Positions 22,963 through 34,884 of a stretch of DNA of 64,000 nt are shown piece after piece. The stretch is from Galeopsis tetrahit (lineage: Eukaryota > Streptophyta > Magnoliopsida > Lamiales > Lamiaceae). Each line of letters starts with the position of its first letter. The first letter of the stretch is position 1. Under the pieces are notes generated by a model. It had not been told where the DNA came from. It searched no databases and worked only from the letters and a program-made list of their open reading frames with translations. Position numbers and translations under genes: made by a program. The DNA is taken from assembly GCA_963675135.1 (NCBI GenBank), contig OY776123.1:1056501-1120500 (forward strand). Direction: 5' to 3'.

Positions 22963-24079
22963 GTGGGTGTGATTCTATTTCTGCAGTTTTGAAAAAATAA
23001 TAAAAGTTGGTTGAGCAAGATTGCAAGAATGTTCCTCTCTCGTCCTCTTTAAAATCGCTACTCTCAATGAAAAGGTTGTTTGTGATCCAAGAGAGCAGAT
23101 TTGTGAAGTTATGAGTAAAGCAAGAAATTGTGGACATGGGACTTTCCTTGTATCAACTTTCAATATGTTGTATTCAGATTCAGACATATATGTTCTTGTT
23201 GTTGACTAATACTGTAAGGGCCCTTTACATTGTGTAGTATTGATCTGTTAATTTCAATTTGTAAATATCAAGGGTATGTTTTGATTTGAGATTTTGAAGA
23301 TTTTGAAATTCAGATTTTAAAAATCTTAATACTTATAAATTATAATGGTATGTGTGTTTAGGTTTTGATTTAACTTTAGGCTATAAGAATTTTAAGCTAT
23401 GTTTGTTTTGGGATTATGTAAGATTAGGGGTGTATAAATTATAAATTGTAAACTAAAGTATAAACCTTTTTTTTTTAAATCGTAAATCAAATCATATTTA
23501 TAAAATTCGTTCGGTTTGAAATCATAATATTTTGATGGGTTTTGATCAAAATTTTGCTCATTTTTGCCCCACACAATCTCAATAATATGAAATATAATAA
23601 TTTATTATTCAAAAGGCTTTTATATACACTCGTTAATCTACGTAGTTTCTACAAAACTTGATTAAACCATTTAAGGATAATGATTTTAATTTTTAACAAC
23701 CTGCAAACTTTTCATTTTAAGAATTACGCATCATTTTCATTTGATGAATAAATAATTTGTAATGCAATCAAATATTTCATTTTTTAGTAAAACTTTCAGA
23801 AAATTATCAACTCCATTTTCATCGCTTGGAATTCATCACATTTATTTGATAATTTGATCCAACTCGTTTAATCCTGTTGTACAATTCTTCATTAATCTCA
23901 ATTCTGCGTTGAAGAATCAGTTGAAATTCTTAAAAATAAAATAAAAAATCCCATAGCAGTTGATAACTTGATAGGGAAGGTTTTAGCAAGAAATTAGGAT
24001 CTACTAACAAATTGTGAGATAAAAGAGGAGGAATTAAAACTACATTGATCAATCACAAGACAATCAGGAAGCTCTGGTT
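22963..24079. other. Spacer between the two Cys-family genes
   Basis: It starts with the 3' UTR of copy A (to about 23220), then AT-rich sequence with an eroded MITE-like block at 23275-23560 (gttttgatttgag...gatggg). About 23990-24079 resembles the leader of copy A (tgatcaatcacaagacaatc versus ttgacaaatcacaagaaaatc), so the promoter region was duplicated with the gene. Confidence 0.5.
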
Positions 24080-27000
24080 ATGGCGGAGGAATCACCTGTC
24101 AATTCGAAATCGGAGGATTCAATTCCAAACGCATCGACAAAGAACACGAATACTGCAGTAGTCAAGAGAAAATCCTGCACAGGCTATCTTTATTACTCGT
24201 CAAATCTCCAAGCTAATTCTCGGAATCCTCTCTGCGTTGGCCTCTCCCGCTCCCTTCCCGATGGTAACCCTAATTTCCCCCAATTTCTTCATTTTGATTC
24301 TGATTCCTATAGATATGATCCGTGTTTGATTTTTTGTTTTTATGTTGAGAAATATTTCTAGGATTTAGATCAGCGAATAGATATGATACAAGTTTTGGTT
24401 TAATCATGTTTTGATTTCGAAACGAAATACGAGTTTTTAAAGTTAAACAGAGTGATGTGCTTGTGATTGACTTCATAGCAACGTTGGTGTAGAGATTGGA
24501 TGCATATACTTGTGAACTGCATTTGGAATTCATGTTCTTGCGATTGATTTACATATTGCTAGAGCTGTTATTCGAGCCGAGTCGAGTATTTGAAGTTCGA
24601 GCTCGACTCGAGCTCTTATCGAATCAAAAATTGAGCTCCCCTCGACTCGTTAACGAGCCTAATGGAATTTTCCACAAAAAATTAGATATCGAGCGGTTCG
24701 TTAGTAAATCGAGTATTTAACGAGCTCGAGCTCGGCTCATTTAGCTAAACGCGTCGTCTCAAGGCTCGAGTAACAGCCCTACATATTGCAGCTATGTAAG
24801 CACAATACACTTTTTGTTTTATTTCATGAATGGATAGTGTTGTAGAAGATATATATATATAATGTGTTGTTTGATGAATAGTGCCTCAATATATTACTCG
24901 AGACTCTTTTGAGGGGAAGAGCTTGGTAGACTTTAGATATGGTTGTGCTGGATATTCTCATTACCAGAACTCCGATGGGCAACAACACACTCAATTGCCC
25001 ACCTGCGATGGTGTCGAGGTTAGTGTTCTCGAGCATTCTTTTGTGGGTAGTCCTCTTTACTTTGTCCCTTACTTCACCAATTTTGATTTTAGTCCGTTAA
25101 CCTTTGAAATTTGGTTAGAACATGTTAATAAAATTCAACTTTTTGTGATTCAGACAACACTCAGAAATCAGTATATGCTAATATGAGTTGGATCTTTGTG
25201 TTTAATTTTGATTCGATAAGCATAACTGCTGTGTCTCCCTAATACTTAAGCTGACAGAGTTTTGCCTTCTGAGCAGGTTTTAGTGGAACCGAAAGTTAAT
25301 GTGTCTGATTCTGCACCTGTTCCTAAACATGTTCTCAATAAAGAAGGCAAGTGTCTTCTTTACCTTAGCTATATATGTCTTCTTTATTTTTTAGTATTTC
25401 GATTCTAGTCCTTTCGTCTTTCACGAATTGAAAATAGTCGTGTAACTTTCATTTTTTTTTAGAATTGCAGTGGCTGTTGTTTATTTGTTCTAATGGTTGA
25501 AAGCGTAATACTCTGGATAGTGATACAGTCTATATTATTGTCTTATCATTATATTTAGGATCTTTTAAATTCAAATTCTTTAATAAACAGCATGTGGGCT
25601 TTATTTCTTCTGGGTTAAGTTAGGGGTTCGCGTTTAGAGTCTTATTTATATCGCGTTGTTTTATGTCATTAGGGCATCCAAAGGGATCGTATTAATATGG
25701 TAAACGACAATTGTTGCTTGGCCAAGGATCTAATCCTGTAAAATGTTGCAGAATCATTATTTTTTCAAAGGCTACCTCTCAAAGCTTTTGAAAAAAAGTA
25801 ATTCTAGAAGTTGTATTTAGAGTTTGAAAACGCACCCTAAATGCTGGTGTAACTCATCGTTTTTATTTTTACAGATGGAAACAAATTGCCACAGCATTGG
25901 CCACCTAAACCAATGAATGCAACTGAGGACACATTTTTGAGCAGGCAAGCTTCTTTATGCTCATAATGCAATTATATACATTTCGTGGCTTGACTGATTT
26001 TAACGAACTACTTACATAAATCTTAGACGGGATGCTCCACCAGTTGCATGTTCTATAAAAGCTGATTTAGTCATCATGAACATTTTTCAGTATCTTAATT
26101 CTGGCGTATTCTATACACCAGTTGCACAGTGCAACTAATACTAGTATCTTAATTATATACATTTTGTGGCTTGACTGATTTTAACGAACTCTTTACATAA
26201 ATGTTAGACGGGATGCTCCACCAGTTGCATGTTCTATAAACGCTGATTTAGTCGTCATGAACATTTTTCAGTATCTTAATTCTGGCGTATTCTGTACACC
26301 AGTTGCACAGTGCAACTATACACAACTAATACTAGTATCTTAATTATATACATTTTGTGGCTTGACTGATTTTAACGAACTCTTTACATAAATGTTAGAC
26401 GGGATGCTCCACCAGTTGCATGTTCTATAAACGCTGATTTAGTCGTCATGAACATTTTTCAGTATCTTAATTCTGGCGTATTCTGTACACCAGTTGCACA
26501 GTGCAACTATACACAACTAATACTAGTATCTTAATTATATACATTTTGTGGCTTGACTGATTTTAACGAACTCTTTACATAAATGTTAGACGGGATGCTC
26601 CACCAGTTGCATGTTCTATAAACGCTGATTTAGTCGTCATGAACATTTTTCAGTATCTTAATTCTGGCGTATTCTGTACACCAGTTGCACAGTGCAACTA
26701 TACACAACTAATACTAGTATCTTAATTATATACATTTTGTGGCTTGACTGATTTTAACGAACTCTTTACATAAATGTTAGACGGGATGCTCCACCAGTTG
26801 CATGTTCTATAAACGCTGATTTAGTCGTCATGAACATTTTTCAGTATCTTAATTCTGGCGTATTCTGTACACCAGTTGCACAGTGCAACTATACACAACT
26901 AATACTAGTATCTTAATTATATACATTTTGTGGCTTGACTGATTTTAACGAACTCTTTACATAAATGTTAGACGGGATGCTCCACCAGTTGCATGTTCTA

Positions 27001-28782
27001 TAAACGCTGATTTAGTCGTCATGAACATTTTTCAGTATCTTAATTCTGGCGTATTCTGTACACCAGTTGCACAGTGCAACTATACACAACTAATACTAGT
27101 ATCTTAATTATATACATTTTGTGGCTTGACTGATTTTAACGAACTCTTTACATAAATGTTAGACGGGATGCTCCACCAGTTGCATGTTCTATAAACGCTG
27201 ATTTAGTCGTCATGAACATTTTTCAGTATCTTAATTCTGGCGTATTCTGTACACCAGTTGCACAGTGCAACTATACACAACTAATACTAGTATCTTAATT
27301 ATATACATTTTGTGGCTTGACTGATTTTAACGAACTCTTTACATAAATGTTAGACGGGATGCTCCACCAGTTGCATGTTCTATAAACGCTGATTTAGTCG
27401 TCATGAACATTTTTCAGTATCTTAATTCTGGCGTATTCTGTACACCAGTTGCACAGTGCAACTATACACAACTAATACTAGTATCTTAATTATATACATT
27501 TTGTGGCTTGACTGATTTTAACGAACTCTTTACATAAATGTTAGACGGGATGCTCCACCAGTTGCATGTTCTATAAACGCTGATTTAGTCGTCATGAACA
27601 TTTTTCAGTATCTTAATTCTGGCGTATTCTGTACACCAGTTGCACAGTGCAACTATACACAACTAATACTAGTATCTTAATTATATACATTTTGTGGCTT
27701 GACTGATTTTAACGAACTCTTTACATAAATGTTAGACGGGATGCTCCACCAGTTGCATGTTCTATAAACGCTGATTTAGTCGTCATGAACATTTTTCAGT
27801 ATCTTAATTCTGGCGTATTCTGTACACCAGTTGCACAGTGCAACTATACACAACTAATACTAGTATCTTAATTATATACATTTTGTGGCTTGACTGATTT
27901 TAACGAACTCTTTACATAAATGTTAGACGGGATGCTCCACCAGTTGCATGTTCTATAAACGCTGATTTAGTCGTCATGAACATTTTTCAGTATCTTAATT
28001 CTGGCGTATTCTGTACACCAGTTGCACAGTGCAACTATACACAACTAATACTAGTATCTTAATTATATACATTTTGTGGCTTGACTGATTTTAACGAACT
28101 CTTTACATAAATGTTAGACGGGATGCTCCACCAGTTGCATGTTCTATAAACGCTGATTTAGTCGTCATGAACATTTTTCAGTATCTTAATTCTGGCGTAT
28201 TCTGTACACCAGTTGCACAGTGCAACTATACACAACTAATACTAGTATCTTAATTATATACATTTTGTGGCTTGACTGATTTTAACGAACTCTTTACATA
28301 AATGTTAGACGGGATGCTCCACCAGTTGCATGTTCTATAAACGCTGATTTAGTCGTCATGAACATTTTTCAGTATCTTAATTCTGGCGTATTCTGTACAC
28401 CAGTTGCACAGTGCAACTATACACAACTAATACTAGTATCTTAATTATATACATTTTGTGGCTTGACTGATTTTAACGAACTCTTTACATAAATGTTAGA
28501 CGGGATGCTCCACCAGTTGCATGTTCTATAAACGCTGATTTAGTCGTCATGAACATTTTTCAGCATCTTAATTATTCTGTACACCAGTTGTACGGTGCAA
28601 CTATACACAACTAATACTACATTTTAATAAAAGCTTCATGACATTATGTTATCTAATGCAGGTTTTCTCGAAATGCCAACGTTGTTGGCAACGGGGTTGT
28701 GAAGATGATGCGTAGAGTAGGAAATGAGCTGAAACAAAGCGTAGACGATGCCCTGCTTTTGTACAGAAGACGACCTAAGTAA
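24080..28782 (+). CDS. Uncharacterised plant Cys-motif protein, copy B, 193 aa
   Basis: This is a tandem paralogue of the gene at 19559 with identical exon structure: 24080-24263, 24882-25018, 25277-25346, 25875-25944 and 28662-28782, 582 nt in frame. Compared with copy A it has a shorter N-terminus (deletion of about 28 residues), lacks seven residues near LYKDGKDQ, and replaces the second cysteine of the CxGC motif by Tyr36 (KSCTGYLYYSS). The other motifs stay (NPLCVGLSRSLP, DFRYGC, LPTC, YRRRPK). Introns 3 and 4 again use GC donors (25347, 25945). Intron 4 is 2.7 kb because of a 191-bp satellite array, against 606 bp in copy A. The frame is intact, so it is probably expressed, but loss of a conserved Cys may mean relaxed or changed function. 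Function unknown. Confidence 0.82.
24560..24781. mobile_element. Small hAT-type element in intron 1 of copy B
   Basis: It begins TAGAGCTGTTATTCGAGCC and ends GGCTCGAGTAACAGCCCTA, flanked by a perfect 8-bp duplication CATATTGC (24552-24559 and 24782-24789). The interior is full of 'gagctcgagctcg' palindromes. The empty site is present in the paralogous intron of copy A at about 20415 (acatattgcagctatg), so insertion came after the gene duplication. Confidence 0.92.
25971..28618 (+). repeat. 191-bp satellite array inside intron 4 of copy B (about 14 units)
   Basis: Units start (at 'attttgtggc') at 25981, 26161, 26352, 26543, 26734, 26925, 27116, 27307, 27498, 27689, 27880, 28071, 28262 and 28453. 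The period is exactly 191 bp from 26161 on, and central units look identical by eye. The first unit lacks an 11-bp piece (tatacacaact) and has several substitutions; the last is truncated and diverged, the usual edge decay of a satellite. Each unit contains AGTTGCACAGTGCAACT, an 8-bp-arm inverted repeat. The array ends about 40 bp before the exon 5 acceptor. It has no ORF. Confidence 0.97.
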
Positions 28783-29010
28783 GAAGCCGATTCCATTTCA
28801 GTTTCTGCTCATCTGGAAAATAAAAGATTAGGGATTGAATTTTGTTATCTTGTGTGTGCAATAGTGCAACACAATCTAGGATAAATCTAATTTTCCTAAA
28901 TGTTTAGATCAAATATATTGGTTTTATTAAATTTAGTTTTGTTATACAATATATAATTATATACTAGTAGTCTAGTACTAGTATTGTTTTAGTCAGAATA
29001 CTGACAAGCT

Positions 29011-29083
29011 GCCCGTCTAGCTCAGTTGGTAGAGCGCAAGGCTCTTAACCTTGTGGTCGAGGGTTCGAGCCCCTCGGTGGGCG
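29011..29083 (+). tRNA. tRNA-Lys (anticodon CUU)
   Basis: 73 nt with a seven-pair acceptor stem (GCCCGTC / GGTGGGC in wobble register), A-box TAGCTCAGTTGGTAGAGC, anticodon stem CAAGG/CCTTG with loop CTCTTAA, and B-box GGGTTCGAGCCCC. The anticodon CTT reads AAG lysine codons. There is no intron. A run of T residues at 29085-29094 is a normal RNA polymerase III terminator. Confidence 0.96.
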
Positions 29084-29385
29084 CTTTTTTTTTTATTGCA
29101 ACTAAATGACAAAATTTACCTACCACTCTTTACCTTTTCAACAACACACTACACATATAATATTACTCCGTTATCAAAAAAAGGAATGTATAGCTTGGGA
29201 CGGACAAAAAATAAAAGTTGTGTAGTTTTCACTGAGACGGGGGGAGTATATTTTTTTAATCAAGCTTACCTTGGAACGGAGGAGACATTTTTTATTTAAA
29301 GGTAAAATAGAATTATCTTAACGTTTTACTCTCCCGTCCCATAAATGTTTGCACCAAGATATATAAAATAAAAAATTAAAATTAT

Positions 29386-29500
29386 AAGCTCACATGATGA
29401 ATCGATCAGAGGTCGAAGTGCCATTAAAATCTTGTTTGGAAAAATCATCATTTAGGACAAAACCCAACGTCAAAGAAAAAAGGAACACTCGAATGAGTGG
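29386..29500 (-). repeat. Fragment of an unclassified dispersed repeat
   Basis: The tail sequence 'ataagctcacatgatgaatcg...cagaggtcgaagtgccattaaaatctt' is the same as in the longer copies at 38282-38640 and 46206-46690, and inverted at 41040-41305 and 59020-59480. Confidence 0.6.
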
Positions 29501-30009
29501 TGTATATAATACTTATTTCGTTCCACGTGATTTTGTGGACACAAAGTTTAAGAAAAATTTATTGTTCTCATTTTATTAATTACGGAGTACTTTTTTTTTT
29601 TAATCTTTCTTACCTTACAAAATTTACCTACTTTTTATCTCTCTTACTTTTTTTGATAGACATGTTCATATTGTTAAAATCATCGGTTACAGTTTGACTA
29701 TTTTACAAATCGAACTGTAATTGGGCTGGTTATGGTTACGGCTTTGAATCGCCAATTCGGTCGATTTGGTTTTTTTTTTCCTACTCGTTTTTTATTCGTT
29801 TTTCCTCATTTAAAAATAAATAAACTACTACATAATAGATAAGAGATTGGTGTGAAAAAATGAGTTGAAATTGAGATATTTATAGAAGAATATTAAAAAA
29901 TAAAATAAATGGGCAAACCGACTTTTTAACCCCAAACCACCGATTTCGATTTTACACATGTCAACGTCCAAAGTTTTTTTTTTTATCTATCTCAACGACA
30001 CTATACATG

Positions 30010-30015
<6 letters not shown>

Positions 30016-30046
<31 letters not shown>
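30016..30046. repeat. (AT)n microsatellite
   Basis: An uninterrupted AT dinucleotide run of about 31 bp. A nearby 'acatgtaatattat' phrase is repeated three times (30003-30200). Confidence 0.9.
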
Positions 30047-30050
<4 letters not shown>

Positions 30051-30234
30051 CAAATTTAAAATATGTTATATACATGTAATATTATATTCCTTAATCAAGC
30101 TCACCTTGGGACAAATATTTTTGGTCAAAAATCCTATTATTCATGTAATATTATACAGTATTTTTTAATCAAACTTACATGTAATATTATACTTCGTATT
30201 CCTTGATTCTTTAAGAAAAAGGTGTAATAGATAT

Positions 30235-30512
30235 CTCCGTCCCACATGAATTTGCACACTTTCCATATATGGATGTCCCATACCAATTTGCACACTCCAT
30301 AAAAGGAAATATCTTCACAACCCTTATCCTTGAAATATACTCATATTTACCCATATGCCATTACTTTTCCACACTCAATCTACTTTTTACTTTACTTTAT
30401 TCATAAAAGTTTACAAAACTACCCCTCAAAACATCAATCATTACACCTTTTCTTACACATTTCTTAAAATGTGTGCCGGTCAAAGGGTGCAAGTTCCTCC
30501 AGACGGAGGGAG
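30235..30512. mobile_element. Stowaway-type MITE
   Basis: Left TCTCCGTCCCACATGAATTT and right AGACGGAGGGAG, with TA on both sides. The sub-terminal 'ttgcacactttcc' relates it to the element at 59548-59843. Confidence 0.8.
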
Positions 30513-30945
30513 TAATTTTTTTTTTCTTTTCACGTATTAAAATAAATATGTTTTTATTAAATTGGCCACTACTACAATTTACGATTAATAATCTAAAATA
30601 ATAGTTAAAATTCATGCGCTGGAACTCCATTGTTGAATCCTTGCTTTCTTTTTTTCAATTTCTATTCACAATTGCTTGTAAAGGAGGGCAACCATTAGCG
30701 AATCAAAACTGTCGCCCTCCGATCCAGTAATCAATTTTCACGTTTTTCTAAAAATTTCATTTCGCCCCTTTCTGTTGATCCGCGGAAAAGATTTTGTGTT
30801 GCTAATTTGATAGATTGATCCAAATTTCGGTTCGTTTCTGCTGATTTCCTCCGATTTTGAAGCAAACGTACTTCGATTTCAAATCGACGTCGTTTCGAGG
30901 AAATTGTTGGTTTCTGCTTTAAGAGAGTCACCGGAAAGTGACAAA

Positions 30946-33900
30946 ATGGCCGCGTACGCGGCGGCTTGCAGGCGGGCTTTGTATCTGGGAACCGGGCCCA
31001 CTAGAACCCGGTTTTTTTGCTCTAAAACCGCTTCCGAGCTTGCTAAACCCCCTACCGTCAATCGCCCCGTCCTCTTCGACACTTTGTCCCTTGTAATTAA
31101 TAATCCAGTTTATTGATTTTGATTTTGTATTTGGGGATTGAATTTGTACTAGATAATAATCACAATTTCTCTGTATCTAATTTGATTAGGTGAGAAGATT
31201 ACAGAAGCGAGGGGTGCCTCCGGAGCATGCGGAGGCGATGACGGAGCTTATGAGTGATGTTCTTAATGATAGTATACTGAATGTTTTGGATTCCTTTGTT
31301 TCTAAAGGTGAAATGCAAAAAGTGAGCATTCATCTTGTTTATAACACTGTTGTACCTTGTTTGGTTTGCTTATGTTTTAGTGGATTATGTATAATTGTGG
31401 AGTAGTTAAGAATGCTTTCTTGAAGTTGTTTCGATTTCGTTGTTGTGTAGGCGGAGCTCTCACAAGAATCCAATGTGTCCAACTTCAAAACTGAAGTTAA
31501 AAGTTCCCAGGTATATACCAAATAGTATGTTTTAAAGCTTTTGTAGTTACTTTGCTTGTTGTATTAGGGTGCCTTGCTGTTTGAATCTTGCGTCGCCTAT
31601 ATTTGATGTTGGTTGACAATGTTATGGTTTTAATGATTTGCCTGGTTATGTATAACCTGCCTATTTGATACATCTTACGATGTAGTTAGTTTATTGATCT
31701 TTAGACAGAGTACTTCGTTGTTTTTGTAGGCTTCTTTAATGGTTGATCTCCTATTGTTGCTTTGATGTTTGGTATTTGTTTTGCAACAGCAACATTAATA
31801 AACCTTTTAGGACCCTGGGAAAATAGTAGTTGAGGATTAAAATTTGTGTTTGGTTAAAGTAAAGAATGCTTAGAAATAAACTTTTGATATTCGGGTTCAA
31901 TATTAAGGTTCCGTTGATTTGATGAGAAAATGAAGCAATTCCTTTAAAAACCAATACTTTCATCCCTTGTCCTTGACTCATTCATAGGAAAACGGAAAGT
32001 AACCAGTGAACCCTTCATAAAGAATATCAGAACCTTGTGAATTTTTATTTTATTTTTATTTGAAATGTTACTCAAATGTCACGCATCCAAAAAAAAAATA
32101 TATATATATATATATATACTACATTAGTAACATTACTATGTGGACTATGCAAAGTGTTGGTACTTTCTGGTGTACTTGTGAGATATGAACTAGTTATATA
32201 TACTTGAATAGCCAAAACCGGCCTTTTTATTTGTAGTTGTTTTGATAGTTCATTAGTGTTCTCATTATGAAGAAGGGAGGCATACTCATGTATCAAATTA
32301 CTCCCTCTGTATCATATTAATTTTGGTTTTAGAGATTTTTTATCATATTAAGGAACATAAAATTTTGACATATTTACCTTACCTTCTATCAATCTTTCTC
32401 TACACTTTTCTCTCCAAAGAGAGAAGAGAGTGGAAGAATTAAAGGTGTGAGGGAAATATTTTTCATTAAAATAAGAGATCTTTTAGGGATACATAGGGGG
32501 TAATTAGGAAGAAATGTGGAGAAATAGTTCAAACGACAATTAATTTGAAACAAAATTTAACCTCTAAAACGACATTTAATATGCAACGGGGGGAGTACCA
32601 GAGTTTAGCTAGAAGATTTCATTAGTTTGGAAGATTTAGATAAAGATGGATTTTTTTTTATTTTTTTTTGCAATCTGGGATATGGAGACTCTATTAAGTG
32701 AAGGTTTTAATTTGGGTTCTAATTTTTGCAGTCCAATTTGACATATCTTAGATTGGTAGGTTAGTGGAAGGCATAGGAGGGATAGACCATTAAAAACTTG
32801 GATGAAGTTGGTTAAAAAAGACATTCTTGATCTTGAATTGAGAGAGCACATGGAAGATTGAGCACTCTTGATCTATATTTCTAGATTTCTATTGTTCGAA
32901 GATTTGTCATTAAATCTATCTAGTAACTTTGATTGTCAGTTCTTGTGTATGTCAATCTGAATCCAGATCAATCAATAGAACCAGTCGAGCTCTGATTTTC
33001 ATTACTCCACATTATGTCTCCAAACTGTGGCAGAATCGTGCCTAATTCATTTTGATTTTGAACTCAGGACCACCATTTCTCGTTATTGCAACATGAGACG
33101 GAAAAACTCAAGACTGACATAGAGAAAATGCGTAGTGAGTTAAGGTATGTATGTAGATAAATGGAATAAATACATAAATAGGTCTACAATACTTTCTTTG
33201 GATAGTTGTATATTATGAAAGACATCAAACATCTTGGTTCAGGTACGAAATTGACAAAGTCACAGCTGGGCTACGCTTGGACCTTAATCTTGAAAGAGGG
33301 TAAGTTGTGTTTTTCTTTTTCTAAAATTATCTATATTTTAACCCAATTTTGACTAAAAAATCTCAACTAAGTTTCTTTTTTTATATTTTTTTGAGAATCA
33401 TAGAAAAACAGTACTCCTATAAAAGTATTAGTTCACGTGATAAATGTATCAGCACATATGATGAAATGTATTGGTTGTATGCTGAAAAAGTACTAAGTTC
33501 ATCCTACAAACTAATACAAAGCAGTACTTTCTTTCGTATGAACTAGTAATACGGAGTTTTTTTTTTGTATGTTCTCATACTTCTCATTATATATTTCAAT
33601 TTTATTGTGAATGAGTCAAATTTTGGTCAAAAGTGTACTAGTTGCACCATGCAACTTGTTGCCTTAAAAAAATTCACCCATTTCTATGCAGGAGGATTCG
33701 AGACGAGCTGAATAATCAAAGCCAAGAGACGAATAACCTCACTACCAAACTGGATCGAGTGAGTACATTAGGTAGTTGCAGAACCATGTAAATTTATGTA
33801 TTCGATCTTATTCATCCCGATTTTGTATCAGGAAATTCACACTCTGCGTGCTCAACTGGAGGCAGCAAAATACGATGTGATCAAGTATTGCATAGGTACG

Positions 33901-33951
33901 CTTGCTTCAGTCTCTGCAGTTGCTCTGGCTGCACTTCGTCTTCTGCTGTAA
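30946..33951 (+). CDS. Mitochondrial DUF1640 (FMP32/CCDC90-like) coiled-coil membrane protein, 219 aa
   Basis: Seven exons: 30946-31092, 31190-31321, 31451-31510, 33068-33144, 33243-33299, 33692-33758 and 33832-33951; total 660 nt in one frame, all GT-AG. The N-terminus is rich in Ala/Arg and lacks acidic residues (MAAYAAACRRALYLGT), as expected for a mitochondrial presequence. Then comes the family signature VRRLQKRGVPPEHAEAMTELM (about 50-70), a long charged coiled coil (about 90-195, with LLQHETEKLKTDIEKMRSEL), and a C-terminal membrane helix (about 199-219). This is the DUF1640 layout. Yeast Fmp32 is a mitochondrial inner-membrane protein linked to cytochrome oxidase assembly, and animal relatives (MCUR1, CCDC90B) to the inner membrane and calcium uptake. 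The plant role is not established. Intron 3 (1.56 kb) contains a Stowaway MITE. The gene looks intact. Confidence 0.92.
32301..32595. mobile_element. Stowaway-type MITE in intron 3 of the DUF1640 gene
   Basis: Left CTCCCTCTGTATCATATTAA and right TTAATATGCAACGGGGGGAG are inverted with TA at each side. 'ggttttagag' pairs with 'cctctaaaac' inside. Confidence 0.85.
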
Positions 33952-34884
33952 CTAGCTCACGAAGAACCTCGCGGATTTTATACTCGTTTTAATGTCTAAA
34001 ATCCTCGACTAAGAAGAAAGATAGACTAACCAGTTAGATACTCAGCATTTTTTTTTATTGTTGTAATAATTCTCGTATTTTTACCAACTTTTCAATCCCC
34101 GTTAATTTAGCTGTAAAATATCTTGAAAAAGAAAAACAAAAATGTTTGGTGATGTGAAAAACATGTCGATATATTATATAAGACGTTTTCATACATGAAA
34201 CGGTCATACATGTTCTCACCTTAACATTTCGATCATACTTTAATTTAAAACATAATTGAGTACGAGTCCGATCGTCTATAAAAATTTATTATTTATAAGA
34301 AATAATTTTATATTTAAAGTTGAACACGTTTCATACGTACCATATGAAAATTTATTTCGAGGGACCAATAAGAAGATTATTTAATATTTAAGAGTTATAA
34401 ATTGAGACAAGTTTATTTCGTTTTCTATATTTATTTATGACAAATTAATCTGTCATCTACCAACAACCAATTTTTTATGGTGTGTATATATTGACAGATT
34501 TGATGGGTAATCATTGATAAATCAACATTATATTTGGGCCCATATTTAGTTTTGTGAATTTTACATTAAATAATTTAATGTAAAAGTAAAAGTTTAATCA
34601 AAAATTCAAAATATATAAAATTGTGAGATACTTTCATCGATCATGCAAATACATAATCAATTTGAGAAATCGATATATATTGTTTTCAAATACAAATTAA
34701 AAACAATTACATGCAATAATACAAATAACGTTATTCCCTATATATACACATACATCCACAACATTCATGAAATTCAATTCTTATTTTTCTCATAGTCATA
34801 ATCATATATATACGTTACACAAAAATCAAATTTGAAAAAAAAAAAAAAAAAAATTACCAAATTTGAAAATTCATGCTTTTTTTT
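33952..34884. other. Convergent 3' flanks of the DUF1640 gene and the P450 gene
   Basis: The two neighbouring genes end towards each other. The sequence is AT-rich with no ORF or complete transposon visible. A poly-A run (34837-34853) lies close to the P450 stop and may relate to its 3' UTR. Confidence 0.55.

Larger units (their letters stand above)
29084..30945. other. MITE-rich spacer
   Basis: After the tRNA terminator there are short Stowaway-type fragments (29163-29250), a copy end of the dispersed repeat (29386-29500), a possible hAT-like block (29695-29955), an AT microsatellite (30016-30046) and a full Stowaway (30235-30512). About 30620-30945 is GC-richer and likely includes the promoter and 5' UTR of the DUF1640 gene. 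Confidence 0.55.

Noticed and set aside
25971..28618. Regularly repeated units considered as a CRISPR-like array
   Set aside because: The whole 191-bp unit repeats without variable spacers, inside a spliced plant intron; it is a satellite.
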